A stretch of DNA of 64,000 bases from Paenibacillus sp. FSL R5-0517. Its GTDB lineage: Bacteria; Bacillota; Bacilli; Paenibacillales; Paenibacillaceae. The position numbers and the translations under genes were made by a program. Positions 42,317-51,675 of this stretch are shown piece by piece (position 1 is the first letter of the stretch; every line of letters starts with the position of its first letter). The stretch lies in the NCBI RefSeq assembly GCF_037974355.1, contig NZ_CP150235.1, forward strand, positions 1,116,001 through 1,180,000. The letters are read 5' to 3'. The notes below the pieces were generated by a model. The model made no database searches, was not told where the DNA came from, and worked only from the letters and a program-made list of their open reading frames with translations.

Positions 42317-43174
42317 ATGATGAAATGGAATGATACGATAAAGACGTTTACGGTCATGTTCAGTGTGGCAGCGATACTGACAGCTTGTGGTGGTGGAGCG
42401 AAAGAGACGTCATCAGAAACAAGCAGCTCGAATGCTGCTGTAACCGAAACGGTAGCAAACGGTTCGACTGCTGGTAAGGAGACAGGTTCAGACGCCAAAG
42501 AAACTTCTTCGACTGATGACGGTAAGATTGGAAAGGACTCTACACTGGAAGAGCTGAAGCAGCAGTATTCTGATCAACTTGGCTATATCCGTATACCGCT
42601 TAATGATCATCCGGTGCGCCGGGTTAGTGAAAATGATTCCAAAAATATAAATGTGGCCAACTATAGTGATGCTGTTGTGGACATGAACGCAGAGGTGCCG
42701 ATTCATTCCGATTCACAGCGGTTGATTGATGATGCCTTTCCTTATTTCACAACTGTACAAGCACCTGATGAATCCTATGTTACTTGGGAAGAAGCAACCA
42801 ATCTGGAGCGTGCCATGGTGAAAACGCTGTTTATCGCCCGTGAAGGTCTGTTGATTACGGATGATGCAATGAAAAATAAGGATTACAGCAGTACATCGTT
42901 CCAGGACTCTATGGATTTCTTCCGTGTGACAGCAAAATTCGAATCCATGGCACCTGTTGCTCAGCATCCGCGTGACATCACGCTTAGTACACTATACGAC
43001 AAAGCCCGTACTTCGTGGGGCAAGCTTGCAGAGATGGACCCGGAGCAGGATGAAGCGGCGTTTGCCGAGATGTATAAGACGGCGAGAAGTGATGCCAATA
43101 ATGCCATGGGGCTGCTCAATGTTCTGCTGTCTACAAATGAGGAAGAACGTGTAGAGGAGATCTACGGAAAGTGA
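42317..43174 (+). CDS. Lipoprotein of unknown function
   Basis: Start taken as ATG 42317, after AGGGGAAG; a second ATG follows directly. The 285-residue product has a lipoprotein signal (lipobox LTAC near residues 22-26) and a long Ser/Thr/Glu-rich linker. A helical domain follows from about residue 75 (LEELKQQYSDQLGYIRIPLN, EEATNLERAMVKTLFIAREG). No family is recognised. It is followed by a strong hairpin and stands alone as a transcription unit. Confidence 0.6.
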   Translation: MMKWNDTIKTFTVMFSVAAILTACGGGAKETSSETSSSNAAVTETVANGSTAGKETGSDAKETSSTDDGKIGKDSTLEELKQQYSDQLGYIRIPLNDHPVRRVSENDSKNINVANYSDAVVDMNAEVPIHSDSQRLIDDAFPYFTTVQAPDESYVTWEEATNLERAMVKTLFIAREGLLITDDAMKNKDYSSTSFQDSMDFFRVTAKFESMAPVAQHPRDITLSTLYDKARTSWGKLAEMDPEQDEAAFAEMYKTARSDANNAMGLLNVLLSTNEEERVEEIYGK

Positions 43175-43247
43175 AAGTAGTAAAGTCATAGTAGTGATGA
43201 ACAGAATTGGAATGCGTTGAACGAATGAGCTATATGCCTAGGTCTCA

Positions 43248-43292
43248 CATAGAACCCTGACTACCGGGATAATCGGTGGTTAGGGTTCTATG
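43248..43292 (+). terminator. Hairpin after the 42317 lipoprotein
   Basis: CATAGAACCCT pairs with AGGGTTCTATG, extended by an inner CTACC/GGTGG stretch. No long T run follows, so termination is likely but not certain. Confidence 0.65.
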
Positions 43293-43525
43293 CGTTGTAG
43301 CGAAGGGGTGCTTCATTTTTTGCTGCCAAAATGATGATAAGTTTGTTGTTTGGGAAAAGTAGGGTAATAAGAATAGAAGCGGCATTGTAAAATACGCTAT
43401 AATAACCATATGTGTACATAGAAATGATTACATATTGGACGCAGTGGAGAAATCAACATGTCTAATGGAGGCTCTGAGCTGGAACGTGTTATCGGTTTAG
43501 GGTGCTCCGAGCCGGAGGAATGCTT

Positions 43526-45334
43526 ATGATCAAGCTGTTGTACTACTTGAAGAAATACCGAGTTGCCGCGATTGCAGCCCTGGTCATGATGTTAATTGAG
43601 CTTGCGGTGGAGCTGGCTCAGCCTTATCTGATCTCCAAGATCATTGATAATGGTATTCAGCAGGGAGACCTGTCTGTTGTCTGGTTATGGGGTGGTGTGC
43701 TGGTTGGCAGTGCTGTCGTGGCTTTTGCTGCCGGAATTGCCAGTTCGTTCTTTGCATCCCATGCGAGCCTGGGGTTTGGATACGATCTGCGGGAGAAGTT
43801 GTATGACAAAGTGCAAACGTTCTCTTATGCCGTCTTTAACCGGTTCGCGACATCGTCCCTGATTACCCGATTAACGGGAGATGTGACCCAGGTTCAGGAC
43901 ACGGTCTTCATGAGTCTGCGCTTCATGACACGTGTACCGCTGGTGGTCATTGGCAGCATGATTATGGCAGTGATCGTGAATCCGAGGTTGGGTTTGCTGC
44001 TGGTTGTCATGGTACCTGTACTGCTCATTGTTGTGGTGTGGATGATTAAAAAGGCAGCGCTGCTGTTCCGCAATGTGCAGCGCAGACTGGATGCCGTCAA
44101 TGGAGTCATCCAGGAGAATCTGACAGGCATTCGGCTGATCCGTGTCTTCGTACGGATGGGCCATGAGATTGAACGCTTTGCCGGATTCAGCGGCAAGCTG
44201 ATGAAAGGCACAATCTCCGCGCTGCGCCTGACGGAGACCACGATGCCGTTCATGCTGCTGATGATGAATGTCTGTATCATCGCCGTGTTATGGTTTGGAC
44301 GAGTTGACATCGCCTCCGGTAATGCAACCGTAGGTGAAGTGGTTGCGGTCATTAACTATCTGCTTCGCACCATTGGTGCCATGTCTGCATTATCATGGAT
44401 TCTGGTGACGTTCTCCAGAGCAAGCGCTTCGGCACAACGACTGAATGAAGTATTTAATACGGAGGATACGTCAGAGACTGAACAGAATAAGGCGGTATCA
44501 ACGACTACACCAACTGCTGGATCTGTACAATCTTCGCATTTTCCGCAATCTGTATACTCAGCGAAGAAACAGCGCACTGTGCAGGGAGCGGTTGAATTCC
44601 GCAGCGTAGGTTTCAGTTATCCGAATAGTGAAATTACAGTGCTGGACAACATCACATTCACCGCAAAAGCGGGGGAACGTATTGCCATTATGGGAGCAAC
44701 AGGCTCAGGCAAATCTTCACTGGTGCAGCTTATTCCACGGTTATACACGGAGGATCAAGGTAAGGTCCGGATTGATGGTACGGATGCAACAGAACTGGAT
44801 CTGTCCATGCTGCGTGGTTCGATTGGTTATGTGCCTCAGGAGGTTGTGCTGTTTACCGGTTCCATACGGGAGAATATAGCCTGGGGCCGAGAAGATGCCA
44901 CATTGGAAGAGATCGTGGAAGCCGCCAAGCGCGCCCAGATTCACGAAACAATTGAGAATTTACCCAACGGTTATGATACCTTGCTGGGTCAACGGGGCGT
45001 CAATCTCTCCGGTGGTCAGAAGCAGCGTCTTTCCATTGCGCGAGCACTGGTTCGCCGACCAAGTATTCTGATTCTGGACGATAGCACGAGCGCACTGGAC
45101 GTGGCGACAGAAGGCAGACTGCTGGATGCACTGGAAGAATTGTCGTGTACGACGTTTATCATCACCCAGAAGATCAGTTCAACGACATCTGCGGATCTGA
45201 TTCTGCTGCTGGATGATGGACAACTCATTGGACAGGGAAAACATGAAGACCTGATGGAATCATCAGGGCTGTATCGTCGAATTCATGAATCACAATACGG
45301 GGAGGGTGCACAGCATGTTCAAAGCATTCATTGA
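43526..45334 (+). CDS. ABC exporter half-transporter, degenerate-site subunit
   Basis: Start taken as ATG 43526, six bases after GGAGGA. The 602-residue protein has six membrane helices (about 1-300) and a nucleotide-binding domain. Walker A is GATGSGKSS and the signature is LSGGQKQR. Walker B reads LILDDSTSALD, with Asp in place of the catalytic Glu, and the switch His is replaced by Gln (FIITQKISS). These changes mark the non-catalytic partner of a heterodimeric exporter such as BmrCD or YheI/YheH. The gene overlaps the next one by 20 bases. The pair would pump drugs or lipids out, driven by ATP. Confidence 0.9.
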   Translation: MIKLLYYLKKYRVAAIAALVMMLIELAVELAQPYLISKIIDNGIQQGDLSVVWLWGGVLVGSAVVAFAAGIASSFFASHASLGFGYDLREKLYDKVQTFSYAVFNRFATSSLITRLTGDVTQVQDTVFMSLRFMTRVPLVVIGSMIMAVIVNPRLGLLLVVMVPVLLIVVVWMIKKAALLFRNVQRRLDAVNGVIQENLTGIRLIRVFVRMGHEIERFAGFSGKLMKGTISALRLTETTMPFMLLMMNVCIIAVLWFGRVDIASGNATVGEVVAVINYLLRTIGAMSALSWILVTFSRASASAQRLNEVFNTEDTSETEQNKAVSTTTPTAGSVQSSHFPQSVYSAKKQRTVQGAVEFRSVGFSYPNSEITVLDNITFTAKAGERIAIMGATGSGKSSLVQLIPRLYTEDQGKVRIDGTDATELDLSMLRGSIGYVPQEVVLFTGSIRENIAWGREDATLEEIVEAAKRAQIHETIENLPNGYDTLLGQRGVNLSGGQKQRLSIARALVRRPSILILDDSTSALDVATEGRLLDALEELSCTTFIITQKISSTTSADLILLLDDGQLIGQGKHEDLMESSGLYRRIHESQYGEGAQHVQSIH

Positions 45335-47153
45335 GCCTTTCCGTCAGCCGCCACCGCCGATTGACCCGGAGACGCTACGATCAGGCGGTGGTCGCAAACC
45401 CAAGGCAAGAGCGAAGAACTGGTCCGGTACACTTGGTCGGATCTGGACCTATCTGGCACGGCGCAAGGTCAAGCTGTCCATGGTATTGCTGATGGTTCTT
45501 GCCAGCTCCGCACTCGCTTTGCTTGGCCCCTACATGGTAGGAGTGGCCGTGGATGATTTCATCGCGGGTGAAGCCGGTTCAAGCTGGACACGGTTTCTGA
45601 TTGGATTAACCGCAGTGTACGTCTTGTTCTCTCTAACATCCTGGTTACAAAACATATGGATGATCGAAATTGCACAGGAAACCGTGTTCCGCATGCGGTA
45701 TGATCTGTTCTCCCATCTGCACAAGCTGCCGATTCCATTCTTCGGTAAACGCCAGCAGGGGGAGATTATGAGTCGGGTGACCAATGATATCGAGAATGTC
45801 AGCGGTACGCTGAACAGCTCAGCCATCCAGATTTTTTCGAGTGTATTAACACTACTAGGGACATTTGGCGTTATGCTGTGGCTCAGCCCGCTATTGACCC
45901 TGCTTACCTTTATCGTTGTGCCTTTGATGGCCATTGGTATGCGTTGGATTACACGCAGAACGGGACCACTCTTCAAGGAGCGTCAGCGCAATCTGGGTGA
46001 ACTTAACGGTTATATTGAAGAGACGTTATCCGGACAAAAGATCATTAAGGCATTCTCCCAAGAGGAGCGGGTGATTCGCGGTTTTGAGGAACGGAATACC
46101 CGCATCCGGATTTCCGGATTCTGGGCACAGACCATCTCCGGTTTTATTCCGAAACTGATGAATGGATTGAATAATCTGAGCTTTGCAATTGTTGCGGGTA
46201 TCGGTGGTATTCTGGCGATTCAGGGTTCCGTTACGGTCGGGGTGATCATTATCTTTGTGGAATATGCCCGTCAGTTTACCCGTCCGCTCAACGATCTGGC
46301 GAACCAGTGGAATACGTTATTGTCCGCAATTGCGGGGGCTGAGCGTGTATTCGAGGTGCTGGACGAAGATGAGGAAGCGAAGGATGAAGGGGCAGCGGTA
46401 TCTCTGGATAAGGTGGAGGGAGCCGTTCGTTTCGACAAAGTATCCTTTGGATACGATGAAGGACGTAACATTTTGCATGACATCAGCTTTGAAGCCAAAC
46501 CGGGTGAGATGATTGCCCTGGTAGGTCCGACCGGAGCGGGGAAAACAACATTGATTCAGCTGTTATCCCGTTTCTATGATCCGACAGGTGGAACATTAAC
46601 GGTAGATGGTCGTGATATGACCACCATTCGACGTGAGAATCTGCGGTCTCATATGGCGTTTGTGCTTCAGGATTCCTTCCTGTTTCAGGGTACGATCCGG
46701 GAAAATATTCGGTTTGGCCGTCTGGACGCGACGGATGAAGAGGTGGAAGCCGCTTCACGGTTGGCGAATGCCCATTCGTTCATTGTGCGAATGAAGGATG
46801 GGTACGACAAAGTGCTCCAGGCCGACGGAAGTGGTATCAGTCAGGGACAGAAGCAGCTGCTCGCCATTGCCCGGGCAATTCTGGCGGACCCTTCCATCCT
46901 CGTTCTGGACGAAGCGACGAGTAGCATCGATACTGTTACGGAGATTAAAATCCAGGAAGGACTGCAACGTCTGATGCAGGGACGGACCAGTTTTGTCATT
47001 GCCCACAGACTGAACACGATCCGTCAGGCCAACCGAATTCTGGTGCTGAAGGATGGGCATCTACTGGAGCAAGGCTCGCATGATGCACTGCTGGAACAAG
47101 GCGGTTTCTACAGCGAGCTGTATTACAGCCAGTTGCGTAAAAAGGCGCAATAG
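45315..47153 (+). CDS. ABC exporter half-transporter, catalytic subunit
   Basis: Start taken as ATG 45315, after GGGGAGGGTG. The 612-residue protein has a Pro-rich N-terminal arm (RQPPPPIDPETLRSGGG), six membrane helices and a nucleotide-binding domain. Walker A is GPTGAGKTT, Walker B VLDEATSSID with catalytic Glu, and the switch His is present (FVIAHRLNT). Its own signature is altered to ISQGQKQ. This complements the partner: the working ATP site would use this Walker B with the partner's LSGGQ. Translation is coupled to the first gene by a 20-base overlap. It is likely a multidrug or lipid exporter; the substrate is unknown. Confidence 0.92.
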   Translation: MFKAFIEPFRQPPPPIDPETLRSGGGRKPKARAKNWSGTLGRIWTYLARRKVKLSMVLLMVLASSALALLGPYMVGVAVDDFIAGEAGSSWTRFLIGLTAVYVLFSLTSWLQNIWMIEIAQETVFRMRYDLFSHLHKLPIPFFGKRQQGEIMSRVTNDIENVSGTLNSSAIQIFSSVLTLLGTFGVMLWLSPLLTLLTFIVVPLMAIGMRWITRRTGPLFKERQRNLGELNGYIEETLSGQKIIKAFSQEERVIRGFEERNTRIRISGFWAQTISGFIPKLMNGLNNLSFAIVAGIGGILAIQGSVTVGVIIIFVEYARQFTRPLNDLANQWNTLLSAIAGAERVFEVLDEDEEAKDEGAAVSLDKVEGAVRFDKVSFGYDEGRNILHDISFEAKPGEMIALVGPTGAGKTTLIQLLSRFYDPTGGTLTVDGRDMTTIRRENLRSHMAFVLQDSFLFQGTIRENIRFGRLDATDEEVEAASRLANAHSFIVRMKDGYDKVLQADGSGISQGQKQLLAIARAILADPSILVLDEATSSIDTVTEIKIQEGLQRLMQGRTSFVIAHRLNTIRQANRILVLKDGHLLEQGSHDALLEQGGFYSELYYSQLRKKAQ

Positions 47154-47312
47154 AGCAATAAGTAAGGTGCAGCAGTAAGGGAAGGCAAGGTGACGAAGGA
47201 ATACAGGAATCGGTCCTGCTGACGATCCCTTTGCGCTCAAGTTTGGGAAATGACTTGAGCTGTACCTTTTATTCTGGTGAGGACGTTAACGTGTACAAGG
47301 CTCAATATTGAC

Positions 47313-47355
47313 AAAAGGATTGGAGACCCTAGAAGGGGGCCCTAATCCTTTTTTT
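47313..47355 (+). terminator. Terminator after the ABC exporter pair
   Basis: AAAGGATT...ACCC pairs imperfectly with GGG...AATCCTTT, followed by TTTTTTT. Confidence 0.75.
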
Positions 47356-47503
47356 ATATGTGTGATATGAAATGGAGAGCGTTCGAAGTTGTCATATCGT
47401 CAACATACTCGATGTTACTACAATGCAGGCTCAGCAAAGGCTGTACCAATTTTAACGAACACGACAGACAGCTATTTGCCGAAATACAAAGGTTGTGAGA
47501 TTC

Positions 47504-47646
47504 TAACGAACCACAGAGATGTTATTGACCTGAATGAGCGTATTTTAAGTTGATTCTGACCTGGGAATTTGAATATAAGGTTTCTGGTGTTCGTTACATT
47601 TTGAGATCATGCAAAAAACCTCGAATAAGGTGCCTGATGTTCATTA
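47504..47646. repeat. Intergenic hairpin-forming repeat, copy 1 plus an extra half
   Basis: The left arm (47504-47526) and right arm (47574-47596) are imperfect inverted repeats, 17 of 23 positions. A further right-arm-like half lies at 47624-47646. The right arms share TTTCTGGTGTTCGTTA-type sequence with the copy at 60794. No gene fits the 630 bases between the exporter terminator and the next hairpin. Confidence 0.55.
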
Positions 47647-47783
47647 GCGTTCGGACCTACCCACGAGTTGCCCTTGTCGGAAGCTGAAGCTGAGGAAATC
47701 AAAGTATACGTTAAAAAGGGTTGACCTGAGGGAAAGCGAATTGCCGAGCTATTGTGGAGTTAGTCACTCGTGCAATCAGAGGA

Positions 47784-47832
47784 AGAGCCGGAAGGAGGGC
47801 ATGAGGGTTATGCCTTCTTTCCGGCTCTTGTA
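47784..47832. terminator. Hairpin between the exporter region and the DUF4832 gene
   Basis: AGAGCCGGAA at 47784-47793 pairs with TTCCGGCTCT at 47819-47828, with a second inner stem. It is a likely terminator for the minus-strand DUF4832 gene ending at 47940. Confidence 0.6.
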
Positions 47833-47850
47833 ATTTACACGTACAATGGC

Positions 47851-47910
47851 AAATGCACTGACGAATGCACCGACGAGTGCACTGACAAATGTACTGACAA
47901 ATGCATCGCA
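47851..47910. repeat. Five 12-bp tandem units
   Basis: Back-to-back units AAATGCACTGAC, GAATGCACCGAC, GAGTGCACTGAC, AAATGTACTGAC and AAATGCATCGCA differ from one another by one to four bases. The array lies in non-coding DNA between a hairpin and the end of the DUF4832 gene. The 12-bp period keeps any frame open through it, which explains the chance frames there. Confidence 0.8.
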
Positions 47911-47939
47911 TTATACAACGCGGCATCTGAACCTGACAT

Positions 47940-49925
47940 TTACTTTGTTACACTGCTCAGCTTAAATGCTCCGTCTGTCAGCTTATTCGTATTGGCGAAG
48001 TCCACGCCAGGCTGAGTTGTTGATGGATCGATGATCGCAATCGCAATATCATAGGTGCCAGCAGCAATACCGGAGACCGAAATGGAGTCGGTCAAGGTGT
48101 AGGTACCCGTTTTCCATGTGGTCAGATTAACGTTTGTAGTTTTCTTCGCAACAACGGTATTGCCGCTGCGGAGTTGAATCTCAACCGGCCAAGCAAACGG
48201 GAAATGCTGTACGCCTTTATTTTCCACCTTAATCGTTGTGGTAAACGTGCTTCCGCTAATGGTGGATGGATGCGATATTTCCTTCACGACAAAGTGGTAA
48301 CCCATTCGTTTCTTGAGTGCATCGATATTGGCCTGTAATGCATGATTCAGCGGGAGTGAGGCCGGAGAATTCGGTCCAAGCCAGCTTGGTTTACTTAGCT
48401 CCGTTTGACGCAATGTTTCCGTAAATCCGCTACCGGAGGTTAAGGATGCCAACATTCCTGAGGCACCGCCATAAAATTCTCCACCAGAGATACGGGTTTC
48501 CCAGAAGTTCGGGTGTCCTGGTTGCTGCTGGCCAATGTCATCCCAATAGCCATTCTGGGTGCCCGTGTACCAACCCCAATCCGCATCGAAGCTGTCTTTA
48601 TGTCCAAACACATCGTTGAACATGCCCATAACCATGCCTTTATTGTTGGTTTTCGCCAAGGCGATACTGCGGCGGATCAGAACCTGCATTTTGTCCTCTT
48701 TGCCAGCAAAGGCATCAATGTAATGCTGAACATACTTGTTCGAGATGTCATTGGTAGGGAAAGCGCCTGTGTAATTGGTTTCACCATTGGGTCCGACATA
48801 AGGCCACGTATGGAATTCTCCCCAGTGTCCGAGGGAACCAATCTGGACAAAAGCGACTGGACGATCATTGGTGTTGTACCTTGCCGCAATGGCTTCGATG
48901 GCTAATTGGTGCCGTTCTTGCAGATAGGTGGAGTTGTAGTTGGGGGAGAAGCCCATGTTGTTGCCTGTACCCATGCCTCCGGTTGTATCGTTGTATACGG
49001 TTCCGGGTGATTCTCCACGGGCCACCATGTCATTGTAGAGCCAGTCTGGAATATCCCGATGAGCCTGTCCTGTCGGGCTGTCCAGAATGAAGCGAAACAC
49101 CACTTTGACGCCTTTACTTTTCCAGTAGGCAAAATTATTGGTGGCTTCAATCGCACTAAAATCATATGTGCCTTTGGTGGACTCCAGCTCCTTCCAGGTT
49201 ACGCCGGCATATACGAGCCTGTGTGGCTGTGCATATGTCGTGCTCTTGGCCGAAGGCGCCCAGCCTTTGAATGGATTGTTGAGTGGGCTGTCCAGCTCTA
49301 CAGGATTCACCACGGTATTGTTCCCCGTACCCCCACCAGACGAGGTCAGGAGATAAGCGGGCAGGTTTTTTCCAGCTGCGGGCAGTCTGGATGTATCCGA
49401 GCTGTTATCGATATACCCGACTCGCACTGTACTGCCTGCACTGATTTGCAGTGTCGAGAGAGGAATAGCAACCTCGATGATGGAGGAGCTACGGTAGAAT
49501 TGGGAGCTGGTTAATGTGCTGTTGAAATTCCAGCTCCAGTCGGTCCCGCTGCCGCCATAGCGGTATAACCCCGTATTTTCAAGGAGCCACTCCACACCTG
49601 TAGTCCCCCAGCCCGCAGCCTGGTAACCGGTTGAAGTATTGTTATCGGTGTTAATCCAGAAGTTGCCCATCGCCGTACTCAGACCTGAGCCTTGAACGAG
49701 CAGATAGAGGTTGGTCCCATCATTCGTTACTTTGAGCGTCTGGGCTGTGCCACTATTGGTCGTGAGAGCACTAACGCTGCTCCAGTCGCTCACATTGCCA
49801 TCAATGGTGATGGTAGCAGCAGAGGCTTTGGGTAAGGCTCCCGCAGGCAAAAGCAGGGTAATCATGAGCACAAAAGCCAAAAACAGTCCAAAGCTCCTCT
49901 TACTTCGATTAAATAATCTTGTCAT
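47940..49925 (-). CDS. Secreted DUF4832-type glycoside-hydrolase-like protein
   Basis: Start taken as ATG 49925 (MTRLFNRSKRSFG), three bases after AGGAGGTAT. The 661-residue protein has a signal peptide ending at about ASA (residue 37). An N-terminal CBM9/DOMON-like sugar-binding domain follows (ITIDGNVSDWSSVSALTTNS, FWINTDNNTSTGYQ). A TIM-barrel-like region begins SPLNNPFKGWAPSAKSTTYA and includes WKELESTKGTYDFSAIEATN and the acidic GSLGHWGEFHTWPY. The C-terminal beta domain (DUF4832 type) covers about 560-660. It is likely an extracellular glycoside hydrolase; the substrate is unknown. A TTTGCSGCAAA operator lies about 180 bases upstream, tying it to the LacI regulon. Confidence 0.7.
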   Translation of the reverse strand: MTRLFNRSKRSFGLFLAFVLMITLLLPAGALPKASAATITIDGNVSDWSSVSALTTNSGTAQTLKVTNDGTNLYLLVQGSGLSTAMGNFWINTDNNTSTGYQAAGWGTTGVEWLLENTGLYRYGGSGTDWSWNFNSTLTSSQFYRSSSIIEVAIPLSTLQISAGSTVRVGYIDNSSDTSRLPAAGKNLPAYLLTSSGGGTGNNTVVNPVELDSPLNNPFKGWAPSAKSTTYAQPHRLVYAGVTWKELESTKGTYDFSAIEATNNFAYWKSKGVKVVFRFILDSPTGQAHRDIPDWLYNDMVARGESPGTVYNDTTGGMGTGNNMGFSPNYNSTYLQERHQLAIEAIAARYNTNDRPVAFVQIGSLGHWGEFHTWPYVGPNGETNYTGAFPTNDISNKYVQHYIDAFAGKEDKMQVLIRRSIALAKTNNKGMVMGMFNDVFGHKDSFDADWGWYTGTQNGYWDDIGQQQPGHPNFWETRISGGEFYGGASGMLASLTSGSGFTETLRQTELSKPSWLGPNSPASLPLNHALQANIDALKKRMGYHFVVKEISHPSTISGSTFTTTIKVENKGVQHFPFAWPVEIQLRSGNTVVAKKTTNVNLTTWKTGTYTLTDSISVSGIAAGTYDIAIAIIDPSTTQPGVDFANTNKLTDGAFKLSSVTK

Positions 49926-50107
49926 GGTATACCTCCTGAATAATGGATTATGGATGATAACTCGTTCTGTCACACCTGCATGTCATGAGGGACAGTTAAG
50001 GAAGCTCAACTCCTTTCGAATCCGCATGGAGCGGTATGATAATGACGTTGTATGTAAGAATCATGGTAGTAAGTGAGGGTAAATGACTGAAAAGATGAGG
50101 GAATTAG

Positions 50108-50118
50108 TTTGCGGCAAA
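50108..50118. promoter_or_regulatory. TTTGCSGCAAA operator, site 1
   Basis: Perfect palindrome TTTGCGGCAAA, about 180 bases upstream of the DUF4832 gene and divergent from the transport operon. Confidence 0.7.
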
Positions 50119-50283
50119 TATAAAATGTGATATTAGTTCTTGAATTCCGCGTCTAAATTGCATTATAGGGGATGAATAGAGGAGATTCAACAGATTTTTT
50201 TCCAGAATTTATTGAGTTTTCTATTGAAAATAAAAGTGTCCCATTGAAAAATGAACAGTAATTTTTATAATTTTAATGTTATA

Positions 50284-50294
50284 TTTGCCGCAAT
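50284..50294. promoter_or_regulatory. TTTGCSGCAAA operator, site 2
   Basis: TTTGCCGCAAT, 10 of 11 positions, in the middle of the same intergenic region. Confidence 0.6.
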
Positions 50295-50336
50295 AAAAAT
50301 AGAATTACAATAAATTATATGACATAGAAATAAAAA

Positions 50337-50350
50337 TGTAAACGCTTAAT
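50337..50350 (+). promoter_or_regulatory. Candidate CcpA (cre) site
   Basis: TGTAAACGCTTAAT matches the cre consensus TGWAARCGYTWNCW at 13 of 14 positions. It lies about 215 bases before the oxidoreductase gene and suggests carbon catabolite control of the sugar cluster. Confidence 0.55.
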
Positions 50351-50406
50351 TTAAGATGAATTCAGAGTTAAATAGTTTATTTGTATGCAAAAACTCTTAA
50401 AAATAT

Positions 50407-50417
50407 GTTGCGGCAAA
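50407..50417. promoter_or_regulatory. TTTGCSGCAAA operator, site 3
   Basis: GTTGCGGCAAA, 10 of 11 positions. Confidence 0.6.
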
Positions 50418-50527
50418 ATAATTAAAAATCTAGCCAAAACCAATTGACAAGCAAATAAAACTATTTTACTATCGTTACATAGTCATCGTCTTGTTAGATT
50501 TCTTTACATCGAATTGGTGTCAAGGCA

Positions 50528-50538
50528 TTTGCCGCAAA
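50528..50538. promoter_or_regulatory. TTTGCSGCAAA operator, site 4
   Basis: Perfect TTTGCCGCAAA, 25 bases before the oxidoreductase start, in a position to block transcription of the transport operon. Confidence 0.75.
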
Positions 50539-50563
50539 TTTACGAGCAACGGAGAGTGTAAGC

Positions 50564-51664
50564 ATGGGGAAGATAAAAATGGCTTTTATCGGTGTAGGAG
50601 ACATGGGGTCACATCATTGCATTGGTTTTGATTTGCTCGAAGAGAGTGAGGTTCGTTATATCTGTGATATGAATGAGGCCAATGTGGCACGTACGCTGGC
50701 TGAACTTAAGAACAGTAACCCCACTATCGTTAGTGACTATCATGAACTGCTTGCCAAGGAAGATTTGGATGCGGTGGTCATCAGTGTGCCGAACTATCTG
50801 CATCGTGAAGTAGCGGTCGCTTTTTTGGAAGCTGGCAAGCATGTATTTCTGGAGAAACCGGTCGCCCATACCATTGAGGACTGTGATGCCATTATAGAAG
50901 CGGCGGAAGCCTCGGGACAGGTATTGCAGATCGGATTGGTTTATCGGTATTCGAATCTGTATCGCCGAATGGAGAAGGAATTGGAGAACGGCCGTCTTGG
51001 CGAAGTGAAATTGATGTGGTGCAAAGAATTCCGAGACCCGTTCCCACCTGCGGATTGGTTCTATGACAAAACCAAGTCCGGGGGAGCGATTGTAGAGAAG
51101 GATTGTCATCACTTCGATATTTTCAACTGGATGATCCAGGCGAAGCCTGTCCGCGTGTTTGCCTCTGGAGGCCAGCATGTGATGAAGCAAGGAGAGCGCA
51201 ATCAGATTCAGAATTCATACAGTCACTATCCGACAAAAGAAATCTCGGATACCTCCATCGTCGACCATGCCTTTATCACCATTGATTATGATAACGGCAG
51301 CAAGGCCAATCTGGGCCTATGCATGTATCTGAAACCGCGCAATCTGATGGGAGAAGGGCTTGAGATTGGCTTGATCGGAGAGAATGGCGGTCAGATGGTG
51401 GCCCGTAATGACAAGACGATTGATATCGTTGGCGGGCAGGACTGGACGAAGGATCATCTGGAGATTGATGTGACGTCGGATTCCATTATGGGCGGTCATA
51501 CGGGGGGACAGACTCAGCGTATTGATTTTCTTAAATGTGTACAGGAAGGCAAGCAGCCTTTTGCAAGTGCACAGGTTGGTCGTAACGCGTTGCTTATTGC
51601 CCTGGCGGCAGAGAAATCCATTTTGGAAGAACGGTATGTCTATTTAGAAGAAATTTCAGGCTGA
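50564..51664 (+). CDS. Gfo/Idh/MocA-family oxidoreductase
   Basis: A 366-residue protein with CGGAGAG before its ATG. The N-terminal Rossmann fold has AFIGVGDMGSHHCIG and the family motif HVFLEKPVAHT (EKP at about 104-106). DWFYDKTKSGGAIVEKDCHH covers the second-domain substrate site. It should use NAD(P) to oxidise or isomerise a sugar or inositol-like compound in the cytoplasm. It is the first gene of an operon with two permeases and a binding protein (gaps of 11, 12 and 70 bases). Four operators and a cre site precede it. The sugar is unknown. Confidence 0.9.
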   Translation: MGKIKMAFIGVGDMGSHHCIGFDLLEESEVRYICDMNEANVARTLAELKNSNPTIVSDYHELLAKEDLDAVVISVPNYLHREVAVAFLEAGKHVFLEKPVAHTIEDCDAIIEAAEASGQVLQIGLVYRYSNLYRRMEKELENGRLGEVKLMWCKEFRDPFPPADWFYDKTKSGGAIVEKDCHHFDIFNWMIQAKPVRVFASGGQHVMKQGERNQIQNSYSHYPTKEISDTSIVDHAFITIDYDNGSKANLGLCMYLKPRNLMGEGLEIGLIGENGGQMVARNDKTIDIVGGQDWTKDHLEIDVTSDSIMGGHTGGQTQRIDFLKCVQEGKQPFASAQVGRNALLIALAAEKSILEERYVYLEEISG

Positions 51665-51675
51665 GGGGTGTCATC

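Noticed and set aside
47770..48015. Cys-rich frame through the 12-bp repeat
   Set aside because: The Cys/Thr/Asp pattern comes from the tandem DNA repeat, and the frame runs into the minus-strand DUF4832 gene.
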